A DNA stretch of 64,000 nt from an uncultured Clostridia bacterium (GCA_947644595.1 CANSAE010000001.1:319605-383604); one strand, 5' to 3'; shown: positions 8,225-18,034, numbered from the stretch's first letter. Notes: a model not told the origin generated them from the letters alone. Numbers and translations: made by a program.

Positions 8225-9826
8225 TCACGACATTTTCAGGATTTTGGCAATTTTCTCTCCACCCGGTACCAGTTTCATGTCCTCCGCAGTGATGGAGCGG
8301 GTCACAATGACCATCACCAGATACACGATGACCGCCACGATGATGGAAGCCGCCAGATACATCGCCATGAGCATCCGTCCCGGGACTGCGCCCAAAACAA
8401 GCCGGCAGAGCTGATACACACCAAACGCGCAAACCCCCATGACCGCCGTGCTGATGAGGGGACGGAAGAAAATTTTTCTTAATCGCGGATAAGCCCCCAG
8501 ACTGGATTTCAAAAAGAGGAAGTCCATGACGAAAATCACGAAGAAACAGCACAAAGTGCTGATAGCGGCGCCATAAATATTAATTTCCGGCTTGGCGAGC
8601 AGCATGCGATTGATCAGAATTTTCACCACGCCGCCAACCACCGCCGCGATTACCGGAAGCCGTTCCTTTCCTCCTGCCTGCAGAATACCCGTCATCACAG
8701 TCACCATGCTCAAAAACAGAGATGCCACGCCCAAAATCATCAAAAGCGTCGGCCCCTGGATCGCCGACCCCCAATACAGCGTACCCATGATGGGTTCGCA
8801 CAAAGCCGCCAATCCCACGGCCATGGGAAGGGCCAAAACCGCCGAAATCCGCAGTGCATTTTCCGCGGTATCCCGCGCGCCCTCCACATTTTTCAGCGCT
8901 GTCTGGGCCGAAATCGCAGGAACAACGCTCACAGCCATGGCGGACATCATCACCGGCGGCAGGTTATACAAAGTCTGCGCCTTGCCGTATACGCCGAACA
9001 GCACGCCGGCATCCTTGGTATAAGTTTCCAGCACACCCATAACCTGAGCGGTATCCACCAGGTTGATAACGCTTTGTACCGATGCCGTCAAGGAAATGGG
9101 AATGACGATAACCAGCAAAGTTTTCAGCGTCTTCCCGTAATCGTCCGGGATATCCGTATCCCCTGCCGCCAGAGGAACATCACCGTAGTGCTTCCGCTTA
9201 TACATCATGATATAAATAAGCGCCGCCAGAGAGCCCACAGCTACACCGGAAATCGCCACGGCGGAACACAGAGGAGTACTTTTGCCCATCTTGGTAAACA
9301 CAACCACAAGGCCCAGACCCACAATCAACTTGAACAGCACTTCCAAAACCTGGGACACCGCCGTGGGAATCATGTTGGAATGCCCTTGCATATATCCCCG
9401 ATAGACCGCCAGCAAACAGCACAGCAATACTCCGGGAGAAATCGCCCAGATGCTCTGCGCTGCTTCCACATGGTGAATCATGGCCGCCAGTTCATTGGGG
9501 AATAAGAACAAAATCAGTGAGCAAATCGTGCCAACCACAAAGAAAAAGATTAACGCCACCCGATAGTATCGCCGAATCTGCATGGGCCTGTGGTTCGCGT
9601 CCGCCGCCGCGATCAGCGTGGACAGCGCTACGGGCACCCCGGCCGTGGATACCGTATAAAACACATTGTACACATTATATGCCGCCAAAAAGATGCCATA
9701 GCCCTCGTCTCCCAAAATATTGCCCAGAGGGATTTTATAAATGGCACCCAGCAGTTTGATGATGACCAAGCCCGCTGTCAAGATTACAGCGCCGTGTAAG
9801 AAGTTTTGTTTTTTTGCGTCAGCCAA
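8225..9826 (-). CDS. SpoVB-like oligosaccharide/lipid flippase (MOP superfamily)
   Basis: A 533-residue membrane protein with about fourteen helices of the polysaccharide-export/MurJ-like type. The opening FLHGAVILTAGLVIIKLLGAIYKIPLGNILGDEGYGIF and the internal repeat of this helix pair are characteristic of SpoVB/YtgP proteins. Members move lipid-linked cell-wall or polysaccharide precursors; SpoVB is needed for spore cortex. The best start is TTG at 9826, with GGAGG eight bases upstream; the ATG thirty bases earlier has no such site. It lies between mazG and gap on the same strand. Assigning SpoVB rather than another flippase is by resemblance, not by experiment. Confidence 0.88.
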   Translation of the reverse strand: MADAKKQNFLHGAVILTAGLVIIKLLGAIYKIPLGNILGDEGYGIFLAAYNVYNVFYTVSTAGVPVALSTLIAAADANHRPMQIRRYYRVALIFFFVVGTICSLILFLFPNELAAMIHHVEAAQSIWAISPGVLLCCLLAVYRGYMQGHSNMIPTAVSQVLEVLFKLIVGLGLVVVFTKMGKSTPLCSAVAISGVAVGSLAALIYIMMYKRKHYGDVPLAAGDTDIPDDYGKTLKTLLVIVIPISLTASVQSVINLVDTAQVMGVLETYTKDAGVLFGVYGKAQTLYNLPPVMMSAMAVSVVPAISAQTALKNVEGARDTAENALRISAVLALPMAVGLAALCEPIMGTLYWGSAIQGPTLLMILGVASLFLSMVTVMTGILQAGGKERLPVIAAVVGGVVKILINRMLLAKPEINIYGAAISTLCCFFVIFVMDFLFLKSSLGAYPRLRKIFFRPLISTAVMGVCAFGVYQLCRLVLGAVPGRMLMAMYLAASIIVAVIVYLVMVIVTRSITAEDMKLVPGGEKIAKILKMS

Positions 9827-9914
9827 GGTATCGCCTCCGTATGTAATGCAAGCCATGCGGCAAGTTTTTCCTCAAATACTTGGCAATGATACACTATCCC
9901 GACCGAAAAATCAA

Positions 9915-9943
9915 GCGGAGACGGTCACATAGACCATCTCCGC
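9915..9943 (-). terminator. Intrinsic terminator after gap
   Basis: GCGGAGA..GGTC and GACC..TCTCCGC arms around ACATA, followed on the minus strand by TTGATTTTTC. It lies about 30 bases past the gap stop. Confidence 0.8.
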
Positions 9944-9971
9944 AAAGAATTTTTGATGAACTTTCTGTAAA

Positions 9972-11012
<1,041 letters not shown>

Positions 11013-11024
11013 CTATATCACATC

Positions 11025-11057
11025 TGTCGAGGAAACATCTTTCGACAAATTGCGACA
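11025..11057. promoter_or_regulatory. Cluster of three Spo0A-box-like heptamers
   Basis: TGTCGAG (11025-11031, plus), TTCGACA (11041-11047, an exact TGTCGAA on the minus strand) and TGCGACA (11051-11057, one mismatch) lie within 33 bases between gap and the divergent kinase-like gene. The match to the published 0A box (TGTCGAA) is seen; function is inferred. Confidence 0.4.
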
Positions 11058-11064
11058 AAACTAA

Positions 11065-11093
11065 TTGAGTTTTGGGTTCTTGTGTATTATAAT
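11065..11093 (+). promoter_or_regulatory. Promoter of the kinase-like gene
   Basis: TTGAGT (11065-11070), 17 bases, then a perfect TATAAT (11088-11093). The start codon is 79 bases downstream. Confidence 0.75.
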
Positions 11094-11171
11094 AATACCA
11101 GTTGTAAATTTCTTCAAGTATAATTTCAATGAGATTGGCATGTGCTCTCGTTTTTCTTGCCGGAGGTTTCT

Positions 11172-12248
11172 ATGAAAAATGACATCCCCAGCATTGGCAA
11201 GCTGTTTTCCCTATCCCGTGACCCTGTGGTGTGCGAAAAAGGCGGCATAGTGACCAGCATGAATCCCTCTGCCGTTACATTGTTCGGAAGTGACATGACT
11301 GGTCACCTTATATCCGACCTGATCCCGGAAACCATCCTTTCTGTGGAAGAAGACCCTTTTATCGCGTCAATTGTCATTGCGGAAAAAAGCATCACGGTGT
11401 CCTGTACATCTTATGGAGACTTTCGGCTTTATAGCTTTATCATTCCCGATCCAAAGGAAGAAAAACCTGTGGAACTGCCTTTTTCTGTATCTATACGGGA
11501 AATTACCAATACCATTAAAATTACTTCGGAACAAATCATGAGCCAGTCTGAACACCATCAGGACAGTAAACTGGATCGTTATGCCGCTATTTTGAAGCAT
11601 AACGCCAACAAGCTCAAGCGACTGGTCACCAATCAGGCGCTGCTCACCGCCTGCAGCAACAGCACTCAGCCCTTCCAGCCAACGATGGTCTCCATCAATC
11701 AGGTATGTTCCAAAGTTATTGAGGCGGTCTCCGATCTGGCCAGTGTTCATCAAATTCAATTGGAGCTGCTTCAAGAGGAAGAGATCCTCGCCAGCGTGGA
11801 TCCCGAGCTTTTTCGGGTCATGCTGTTGAATCTTTTGTCCAACAGCCTGCTCCACACCGGCCCCAATGGAAAAATTCAGGTAAGCCTGCATGCCACCGTC
11901 TCCCAGATTTCCATCACAGTGTCGGATAACGGCACCGGTATTCCGCAAAGTCAAATATCCACCATTTTTTCCCGATACCGCGAGCCTGTGCGCTTTGATG
12001 ACGGGAAGGTCTCTGCCGGATTGGGTCTGAGCGTTGCAGAAAGCATCGCCAAACTCCATAACGGCACCATCGTGATCCAAAGCACACCGGGAAAGGGCAC
12101 GATCATTGCCGCTAGATTGAAGCGCCGGTCAGAACCATCTCTCATGGCACCTTGGGCGGGATACAACACCACCCTCTACGATTGTGTGATGACTGAGCTT
12201 TCCACCTGGCTGACCTGGAAAGATTACCTGAAGAATTTTTCGGATTAA
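11172..12248 (+). CDS. Histidine-kinase-like protein without an obvious phospho-acceptor histidine
   Basis: A 358-residue soluble protein. Residues about 10-90 look like a small PAS-type sensor fold. A helical dimerisation-like region follows (about 105-165). The C-terminal ATPase domain is intact, with N box NLLSNSLLHT, G1 DNGTGIP and G2 GLGLSVAESIAKLHNG. In the helix where a HisKA domain would have H-E-[IL]-R the sequence reads VSIREITNTI, so no histidine is in place. It has no membrane segment and no adjacent response regulator. The ATG at 11172 follows GGAGG by six bases; an ATG thirty bases earlier has no such site. It could be a degenerate kinase, a phosphatase-type regulator or an ATP-binding sensor. 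Confidence 0.75.
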   Translation: MKNDIPSIGKLFSLSRDPVVCEKGGIVTSMNPSAVTLFGSDMTGHLISDLIPETILSVEEDPFIASIVIAEKSITVSCTSYGDFRLYSFIIPDPKEEKPVELPFSVSIREITNTIKITSEQIMSQSEHHQDSKLDRYAAILKHNANKLKRLVTNQALLTACSNSTQPFQPTMVSINQVCSKVIEAVSDLASVHQIQLELLQEEEILASVDPELFRVMLLNLLSNSLLHTGPNGKIQVSLHATVSQISITVSDNGTGIPQSQISTIFSRYREPVRFDDGKVSAGLGLSVAESIAKLHNGTIVIQSTPGKGTIIAARLKRRSEPSLMAPWAGYNTTLYDCVMTELSTWLTWKDYLKNFSD

Positions 12249-12256
12249 CGATAGCT

Positions 12257-12296
12257 TTGCGCCGGGACCACTTGATGCGGTCCCGGCGCAATTTTT
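12257..12296 (+). terminator. Intrinsic terminator, convergent genes
   Basis: TTGCGCCGGGACC and GGTCCCGGCGCAA form a perfect 13-bp stem, followed by TTTTT. It lies between the ends of the kinase-like gene and the EamA permease gene, whose stop codon (12295-12297) falls in the T-run. Confidence 0.93.
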
Positions 12297-13197
12297 ATTG
12301 GGTCTTTTTCTCACCGCTGCTGTACCCGCTCAGCAGCAGAACCGCCGCCAGCACGCACAAAATACCGGATAAATTCATCGGCGTCATCGGTTCCCGGAAA
12401 ATCACAATACCGACAATCGCAGCTACCACCGGCTCCACATTCGCAAAAATAGATGCTTTCCCCGTTTCCAGACCGGTCAAGCCATAGGTATACAGCAAAT
12501 AAGCCAAATATCCCGTAAAAAACGCGATCCCAAGGCTCCACCCAAGGCTCTCCGGAGAACTGATCATCTGCGTCAGCGGTTCCCTCGCTCCCCAAATCAT
12601 CGCTGCTCCCAAGCTGGCAAACAGGCAGGTATAAAATGTTACCGTCAGGCTGGAATAGCCGCGTTCCAGCGCAAAGCGGGCAAAGATGCTGTATAGGGCA
12701 TAACCAAATCCGGACCCCAACCCATACAAGATCCCGGCTGCAGACAGCCGCGCACTGCTTCCCACGCCGGAAACCAGACAACAGCCCAAAAATGCCAGCG
12801 CCATAGCCAGCAATTTGCGTTTTGTAAGAGTTTCCCGAAACAAGATGGAAGATAGGGCCACCACGATCATAGGCGCGGTATACAGCAGAATCGCCGCTGC
12901 AGACAGGGACATATAGTTCATGGCCTGGTAGTAGCAATACGAAAAAAACAACATACTGCAAATCCCCGTACCCGCAAAGCACCATAAATCCCGCAGACGA
13001 ATCTTTAGCGCCGAACGGTCTTTGAGTAAAAGCGTCAAAAACAGCAGCAGCGCCGCCAAACCGCAGCGGAGGAATACGATTCCCCCTGCATCAATACCGG
13101 CTTTTGCCAGATTCCGCCGAAACAATCCCATAAAGCCCCAAAGGATACCCGCCAAGACTACAGCCGTTATGTACTTCATTTCATTTGCCTGCTTCAT
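12295..13197 (-). CDS. EamA-family (DMT superfamily) transporter
   Basis: A 300-residue protein with ten hydrophobic helices arranged as two five-helix EamA repeats. The first begins AGILWGFMGLFRRNLAKAGI and the second GLGSGFGYALYSIFARFAL. The end LSGILCVLAAVLLLSGY is typical of the family. Members export amino acids or other small metabolites; the substrate is unknown. AGGAAG lies six bases before the ATG at 13197. It begins 3 bases after the U32 peptidase stop, as the last gene of the mltG operon. Confidence 0.9.
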   Translation of the reverse strand: MKQANEMKYITAVVLAGILWGFMGLFRRNLAKAGIDAGGIVFLRCGLAALLLFLTLLLKDRSALKIRLRDLWCFAGTGICSMLFFSYCYYQAMNYMSLSAAAILLYTAPMIVVALSSILFRETLTKRKLLAMALAFLGCCLVSGVGSSARLSAAGILYGLGSGFGYALYSIFARFALERGYSSLTVTFYTCLFASLGAAMIWGAREPLTQMISSPESLGWSLGIAFFTGYLAYLLYTYGLTGLETGKASIFANVEPVVAAIVGIVIFREPMTPMNLSGILCVLAAVLLLSGYSSGEKKTQ

Positions 13198-13200
13198 GGT

Positions 13201-14454
13201 TCACTTCCTGACCCGTTGGGTTTCATCTTTTATTCGGCGCAGAATGGACAGAGGCCCACAGGGTCTGGGCAGCGGCATGGTAAATTCCATCATGGCGCGT
13301 GGCGTGGAAACCAGTGCCTCTCCGTCCATTTCCCGCATCCCCGCAGCAAAAAATGAGACCGGCGGACCATCATTGGTCAGCAGTTCCAATTCGTCCCCTA
13401 CAGAAAACTTGTTCCGCTGGGTCAATCGGGCCATGCCCGTTTCATCACACGCTTCCACCACCGCACAAATTTCCGCGCCGGAAAAATATGCGCTGTCGGA
13501 GGTGTATTGCCCCGGCTGCCCGTAATAGAATCCCGTGCTGTACGGGCGGTGGCTCAATTTTTCCGTTTCCGCGACCCACACCGGAGAAACCGTACTTCCG
13601 GACAGCACATCATCTATCCCATGACGGTAGGCGTTAGTCACTGCCGCCGCATAGTAGGAAGATTTCATGCGTCCCTCGATTTTAAAGCTGGTCACACCGG
13701 CTTCTATCAGTTCCGGAATGTGCTCAATCATGCACATATCCCGGGAATTCAGGATATAGGTCCCGCCGTCCTCGCTGATCGGGAAATACTCGCCCGGACG
13801 CTTTTCCTCCATCAGCGCATAGTTCCACCGACAGGGCTGGGCACACTCTCCCCGGTTGGCGTCCCGCCGGCCTGTCAAATAATTAGACAGCAGGCATCGG
13901 CCGGAAAACGACACACACATGGCCCCGTGCACAAAGGCTTCGATTTCCATATCCTTCGGGATACGGCTCCGAATTTCTCGGATTTCCACCATAGACAGTT
14001 CCCTGGCCAGCACCACACGGCTGGCCCCCAGGTCATAGAGCATCTTCGCCGTTTCGCTGTTCACCACGCCGAGTTGGGTACTCACATGGAGCGGGACTTT
14101 CGGTGCATACCGACGGGCCATGGAAAACACCCCCAGATCCGCAATGATGAGCCCATCTGCGCCACAGGACTGGACCTGTTCCAAATATTCCGGCAAGTAT
14201 CCCAGTTCGTTCTCTCTGGGCAATGTATTACAGGTCACATATACCTTTACATTCCGGTCATGGCAATATCTGACAGCCTGCAGCAGTTCCTCACTGTCAA
14301 AATTTCCGGCCGCGGCACGCATTCCGAATTCTTTTCCCGCCAGATACACTGCATCGGCGCCATAATGGACGCACATCTTCAGTTTTTCAAAATCGCCGGC
14401 CGGAGCAAGAAGCTCCGGCCCGGTCGTTATTCCTGTTTGCATCGGTTCAACCAT
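13201..14454 (-). CDS. U32-family peptidase-like protein
   Basis: A 417-residue protein from the ATG at 14454. It starts with the characteristic ELLAPAGDFEKLKMCVHYGADAVYLAG, a TIM-barrel opening. The U32 signature EAFVHGAMCVSFSGRCLLSNYLTGRRDANRGECAQPCRW follows in the middle, with the cysteines that in related YegQ/RlhA/UbiU proteins hold an iron-sulfur cluster. Real roles in this family include tRNA or rRNA hydroxylation rather than proteolysis. The start overlaps the mltG stop by 8 bases; an ATG 12 bases later is also possible. Exact substrate is unknown. Confidence 0.9.
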   Translation of the reverse strand: MVEPMQTGITTGPELLAPAGDFEKLKMCVHYGADAVYLAGKEFGMRAAAGNFDSEELLQAVRYCHDRNVKVYVTCNTLPRENELGYLPEYLEQVQSCGADGLIIADLGVFSMARRYAPKVPLHVSTQLGVVNSETAKMLYDLGASRVVLARELSMVEIREIRSRIPKDMEIEAFVHGAMCVSFSGRCLLSNYLTGRRDANRGECAQPCRWNYALMEEKRPGEYFPISEDGGTYILNSRDMCMIEHIPELIEAGVTSFKIEGRMKSSYYAAAVTNAYRHGIDDVLSGSTVSPVWVAETEKLSHRPYSTGFYYGQPGQYTSDSAYFSGAEICAVVEACDETGMARLTQRNKFSVGDELELLTNDGPPVSFFAAGMREMDGEALVSTPRAMMEFTMPLPRPCGPLSILRRIKDETQRVRK

Positions 14455-15736
14455 AATTCTGCGTCGCCACAAATGCCTGGTGGGAATCATAATCATTAAA
14501 GAAACGATGGGTCCCCGATTCCGTATCCAGGGCATAGTAATAATACTTGGTATCTTCCGGATTCAAGGCCGCGTTGATGGACGACAGGCCCGGATTGCAG
14601 ATCGGCCCCGCCGGCAGGCCTGTGACTACATAGGTATTATAAGGGCTGTCGATGGTGTAATCCGTCTCTTCGCCGCCCCGGCCGGCCATCTGCATGGCGT
14701 AATCCGTGGTCGCATCGATCTGCAGCGCCATGCCGTTTGCCAGACGGTTATAAATGACAGACGCGATCCTGGGCGCCTCTTCCCCGTTGGCGGCTTCCTT
14801 TTCGATCATGGAGGCCACGATCAGCGCCTCCCGCATGGTCATGTTGCGGTCCGCTGCTTTCTGCTCCATTTCTTCTGTGATCCGGTTGCTGTAATTATCC
14901 AGCAGCTTTCCAATGGCAGAGGACGGTTCCATAAATGCAAAGAATTCATAGGTATCCGGGAACAGATACCCTTCCAAACGCTCCGCCGCTCCGGACTCCG
15001 CCCCCTCCAGGAACGTATAATTATATGAGAAATCCGCCGCCGCCTTCATGAGGTTCTGATAGGTACTGACATTGTTTTCTTCCAGACGCTGGAAGATCTG
15101 GTTCATGGTAAAGCCCTCCGGGAAGGTGATTTTCACCGTCACCGCCGCGCCAGAGCCCTGGTTCATTTTCTTTACCAATGCCCGGTAGTCAAAATCCGTA
15201 GACAGCTCGTAGGAGCCAGGGTCCAGCTTTTCTTCCGCGCCGGAGATCTTGCAGAAGAATTTAAACAATGTCTTATATGAAATCAGACCTTCAGCCTTCA
15301 ACCGACTGGCTACATAGTCGATGTCCGCGATATTGATTGTCTTTGTTGTGGGATTTCCATTGCCGTCAGTGGTCTCTACCACCTTCTGTGTGAACACGCT
15401 CTCATCCAAATCAATCACCGCGGTGATATGAGGCTTGTTCAGTGCCAGCACGTCCGATGCAGCCATCCAGGCCAGGCACGCAAAAATCACACTCACGCTC
15501 ACTACGAACACGAAATACATCATGCCGCCCAAGCATCCCACCTTCATTTCACGGCTTTTGCGGATGGGCTGGTAATCCTTATCATCCAGCATTGGACGAG
15601 GTGCCTGTTCCTTTCTGGGCTTACGCTCTTTTTTCGGATGCTTGTCCTGTTTGGACGGCATCGCATTCTGTTGCGCTTCCGGACGCTCAGCGCCCGCGCC
15701 GAACATCTCTTCAAATTTCTTCTCGTTGTCTGCCAT
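14447..15736 (-). CDS. mltG: Endolytic transglycosylase MltG
   Basis: A 429-residue protein: an acidic and basic cytoplasmic N-terminus (1-60), one membrane helix (about 65-90), a LysM-like region, then the YceG catalytic domain. The active-site segment ALIVASMIEKEAANGEEAP contains the conserved catalytic Glu. The C-terminal motifs IDATTDYAM, SPYNTYVVTGLPAGPICNPG and YYYALDTESGTHRFFNDY are family hallmarks. MltG cleaves nascent glycan strands at the membrane and sets their length. The ATG at 15736 follows AAGGAG. First gene of an operon with the U32 and EamA genes. Confidence 0.95.
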   Translation of the reverse strand: MADNEKKFEEMFGAGAERPEAQQNAMPSKQDKHPKKERKPRKEQAPRPMLDDKDYQPIRKSREMKVGCLGGMMYFVFVVSVSVIFACLAWMAASDVLALNKPHITAVIDLDESVFTQKVVETTDGNGNPTTKTINIADIDYVASRLKAEGLISYKTLFKFFCKISGAEEKLDPGSYELSTDFDYRALVKKMNQGSGAAVTVKITFPEGFTMNQIFQRLEENNVSTYQNLMKAAADFSYNYTFLEGAESGAAERLEGYLFPDTYEFFAFMEPSSAIGKLLDNYSNRITEEMEQKAADRNMTMREALIVASMIEKEAANGEEAPRIASVIYNRLANGMALQIDATTDYAMQMAGRGGEETDYTIDSPYNTYVVTGLPAGPICNPGLSSINAALNPEDTKYYYYALDTESGTHRFFNDYDSHQAFVATQNYG

Positions 15737-15914
15737 AATGTTTTCTCCTTGACATGCTGCCAAATTGTCACCCGATCCCGGGACCGGGCATAGTATGTTG
15801 CGGGTGGAGGAAAAACCTCCCGCCCACACCGAAGAAGCCTACGCGTCGACCTCCCTGACCGCACGGGGAAACTGACTGCGCAATTTACATTGGTGCGGAG
15901 AAAGGGTTATTTAT

Positions 15915-16061
15915 ATGTTCTGCGGAAACGGTGGTAACTGCCTCTGGATCATCATCATTCTCATCCTTCTGTTCTGCTGCGGTGGCTGCGGCGGCTTCGG
16001 CGGCAACTGCGGCTGCGGCTGCGGCTGCAATGACTGCTGCAACAACAACTGCTGCTGCTAA
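15915..16061 (+). CDS. Small Cys/Gly-rich single-helix membrane peptide
   Basis: A 48-residue frame that runs ATG at 15915 to TAA at 16059-16061, preceded by GGAGAAAGGG. The N-terminus MFCGNGGNCLW is followed by a hydrophobic run IIIILILLF (12-20), then a tail of almost only Cys, Gly and Asn ending NCCC. About fifteen of the 48 residues are cysteine. Size, one helix and glycine richness recall small sporulation peptides such as YjcZ, but no homology can be claimed. A strong terminator follows at 16072-16100. Its stop overlaps the stop of the convergent folate gene by 3 bases. Confidence 0.72.
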   Translation: MFCGNGGNCLWIIIILILLFCCGGCGGFGGNCGCGCGCNDCCNNNCCC

Positions 16062-16648
16062 GCATCTGCCTGCGGGACTTCTTCGGAAGTCCCGCTTTTT
16101 GAATCAATTGTTTCCGTTTCTGTTACAACGTATTCCACTGGCAGATCGTTCCAGCTTCTGGGCAGCACATCCCGAAAAAAGCGGTCCCTGCAAAGACCGA
16201 TGGTAATCCCCCGATGCGCCGCAAGATACCGGTCATAATATCCGCCGCCCTTCCCCAAACGATATCCTCTCCGGTCAAAACACAAACCTGGCACAAGGAT
16301 CACATCTGTTTTCTCCGGGACAAGCTGTTCCCTGCCGCAAGGTTCCGGGATCCCATATATTCCCGTCTGAAGATTGCCGGTATAGCGGAAAAACTCCATC
16401 TCCCCGCAGTCGCTGCTCACCGGTAGCGCAACCGTCTTGCCGCGGTCAGCAGCATCTGCCAGGATTTCCCAGGTCGATATTTCCCTGCCTATACTATAGT
16501 AACAAAATACGCTCTGTGCACATTGGTAAAGCGCGCTATCCATTAAGCGGCGCTGGATGGCCGCATCGGAGCATCGGATCTCCGCATCAGACAAGTCCCG
16601 GAGCTCTGACCGCGCCTCGGCACGCAATGCCCGTTTTTCCTCAAGCAC
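16058..16648 (-). CDS. 5-formyltetrahydrofolate cyclo-ligase
   Basis: A 196-residue enzyme. The basic N-terminus EEKRALRAEARSELRDLS corresponds to the ATP-binding RK-rich start, and VPGLCFDRRGYRLGKGGGYYDRYLA is the family signature with the Gly-rich phosphate loop. It converts 5-formyl-THF to 5,10-methenyl-THF using ATP. GTG at 16648 has GAGG nine bases upstream; TTG at 16654 is an alternative but sits too close to that site. It overlaps the end of tmk. The last residues are encoded across a plus-strand terminator hairpin, which is unusual. Confidence 0.93.
   Translation of the reverse strand: MLEEKRALRAEARSELRDLSDAEIRCSDAAIQRRLMDSALYQCAQSVFCYYSIGREISTWEILADAADRGKTVALPVSSDCGEMEFFRYTGNLQTGIYGIPEPCGREQLVPEKTDVILVPGLCFDRRGYRLGKGGGYYDRYLAAHRGITIGLCRDRFFRDVLPRSWNDLPVEYVVTETETIDSKSGTSEEVPQADA
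16072..16100 (+). terminator. Terminator of the Cys-rich peptide gene, inside the folate gene
   Basis: GCGGGACTTC, TTCG loop, GAAGTCCCGC, then TTTTT. A perfect 10-bp stem with a UUCG tetraloop that lies entirely inside the 3' coding end of the convergent cyclo-ligase gene. Confidence 0.92.
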
Positions 16649-17315
16649 CTGCAAGGACCTCTTTTACAATGCGGTAAATTTCCTCATGCTTTTCTTCCGC
16701 AGACCGTATGGCACCGGCTTTTCGGAAATCTATCACGGTCCACCCATAATGGGCAGCCGCCTTATGTCCAAGTTCCAGACATTGCGCCAGGTACCGGGCA
16801 TCTTTCTCATGGATATCCGCAGAACTGCCATCCTCTGCCCGGCGCTGGGCCATCCGGGAGAGGGATGTCTCCACATCCACATCCAGATACAGCACCAGGT
16901 CAGGCTTCGGCAGTTCCATACGGTTGTATTCTAAATCATAAAGCCAGTCAAAAAATTGGGAAAGCTGCGCCTCCGGCAGTTTACATCCCTGATGCACCGC
17001 ATTGGAGGTCGTATACCGGTCCGACAAAATCACTTCTCCAGCTTTGTAGGCATCTCCCCAGTCCGTCACAAACGACGCATACCGGTCCACCGCATAAAAA
17101 GTAGATGCCGCGTATGCGTTCACGTCCGAAGGGCTTTTGCCGAACTCCCCGTTCAGATACATCCGGATCAGCGCGGAAGAGTCCTTATCATACCGGGGAA
17201 ATACAATGTTCCGGAATTCCAGCCCCTCCGCCCGGCAGCGCTCACAGAGCAAGCGAAACTGCGTAGATTTTCCGCAGCCGTCAATGCCTTCAAACACAAT
17301 CAGTTTTCCGCTCAT
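16641..17315 (-). CDS. tmk: Thymidylate kinase
   Basis: A 224-residue enzyme with the P-loop FEGIDGCGKST at residues 8-18, DRYTTSN with the catalytic Arg, and a LID-like segment RMAQRRAEDG. It phosphorylates dTMP to dTDP. The frame is open for 80 codons further upstream, but the ATG at 17315 starts at the P-loop strand and overlaps the stop of the preceding gene as ATGA. Third gene in the sirtuin-wecG-tmk-folate operon. Confidence 0.96.
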   Translation of the reverse strand: MSGKLIVFEGIDGCGKSTQFRLLCERCRAEGLEFRNIVFPRYDKDSSALIRMYLNGEFGKSPSDVNAYAASTFYAVDRYASFVTDWGDAYKAGEVILSDRYTTSNAVHQGCKLPEAQLSQFFDWLYDLEYNRMELPKPDLVLYLDVDVETSLSRMAQRRAEDGSSADIHEKDARYLAQCLELGHKAAAHYGWTVIDFRKAGAIRSAEEKHEEIYRIVKEVLAGA

Positions 17316-18034
17316 CTCGTCACTCTCTCTTTCACAGCGCACAGCACAAACTTCGGCAGCTTCATCATCCGGCCAATGCGGCTGGGCTCTTTTATCAGCC
17401 GGTACAGCCATTCCAATCCCAGTCTCTGCCACCGCTCCGGCGCGCGCTCCACAACACCGGCAAACACGTCCAGGCTTCCGCCCAGCCCCGCCATGAGACC
17501 CACCTTCAGCTTCCCGGCGTTTTGCGCCATCCATAATTCCTGTTTCGGGGAACCGAGGCACACCAGCAGCAACTCAGGCGCTGCCTCATTGATGGCCGTG
17601 ATAATGGGCGCATCATCTGTAAAATAGCCATCACACGTCCCGGCGATTACAAGTCCGGGAAAGCGCTCCTTCAGATTCTCTCCCGCCTGCTCCGCTACAC
17701 CGGGCTTCGCACCAAACAGAAACACGCTGGATTTCGCATAGGACAGGCGTTCCATCAGCCGTACGGCAAAATCAATGCCGGGGATCCTTTCCTGCAAGGG
17801 GCTCCCCAATATTCTGGCTCCGTAAATGACGCCGATTCCATCCGGAAGGACGAAATCCGCGCCGCGGATAGCCTCCATCAATTCCCTGTTCTCCCGAGCG
17901 GACATCACAATCTCGGGATTCGGTGTGACCACGTATGCCGCGCTCCGACCGGCACAGCAATTCATTGCGTAGTCTACGACTTCATCCATCATCATGTTAT
18001 CAAAAGGCACACCTAAAATATCAATCCTGCTCAT
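17312..18034 (-). CDS. WecG/TagA/CpsF-family glycosyltransferase
   Basis: A 240-residue soluble protein with the GT26 features: ILGVPFDNMMMDEVVDYA start, VTPNPEIVMSARENREL, the catalytic region ADFVLPDGIGVIYGARILG, and LVCLGSPKQELWMAQN. The end LEWLYRLIKEPSRIGRM matches the membrane-associating C-terminal appendage of TagA. Family members transfer N-acetylmannosamine or related sugars to lipid-linked GlcNAc for wall teichoic acid or exopolysaccharide. No other teichoic acid gene is nearby. ATGA overlap with both neighbours. Confidence 0.93.
   Translation of the reverse strand: MSRIDILGVPFDNMMMDEVVDYAMNCCAGRSAAYVVTPNPEIVMSARENRELMEAIRGADFVLPDGIGVIYGARILGSPLQERIPGIDFAVRLMERLSYAKSSVFLFGAKPGVAEQAGENLKERFPGLVIAGTCDGYFTDDAPIITAINEAAPELLLVCLGSPKQELWMAQNAGKLKVGLMAGLGGSLDVFAGVVERAPERWQRLGLEWLYRLIKEPSRIGRMMKLPKFVLCAVKERVTR

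Noticed and set aside
15931..16061. Trinucleotide tandem repeat (GGCTGC) as a regulatory microsatellite
   Set aside because: The repeat encodes the Gly-Cys tail of the small peptide and is explained by that coding sequence.
15931..16206. Ala-rich 91-codon frame overlapping the Cys-rich peptide
   Set aside because: A frame-shifted reading of the TGC/GGC repeats, with no ribosome binding site; the overlapping 48-residue frame has the binding site and terminator.
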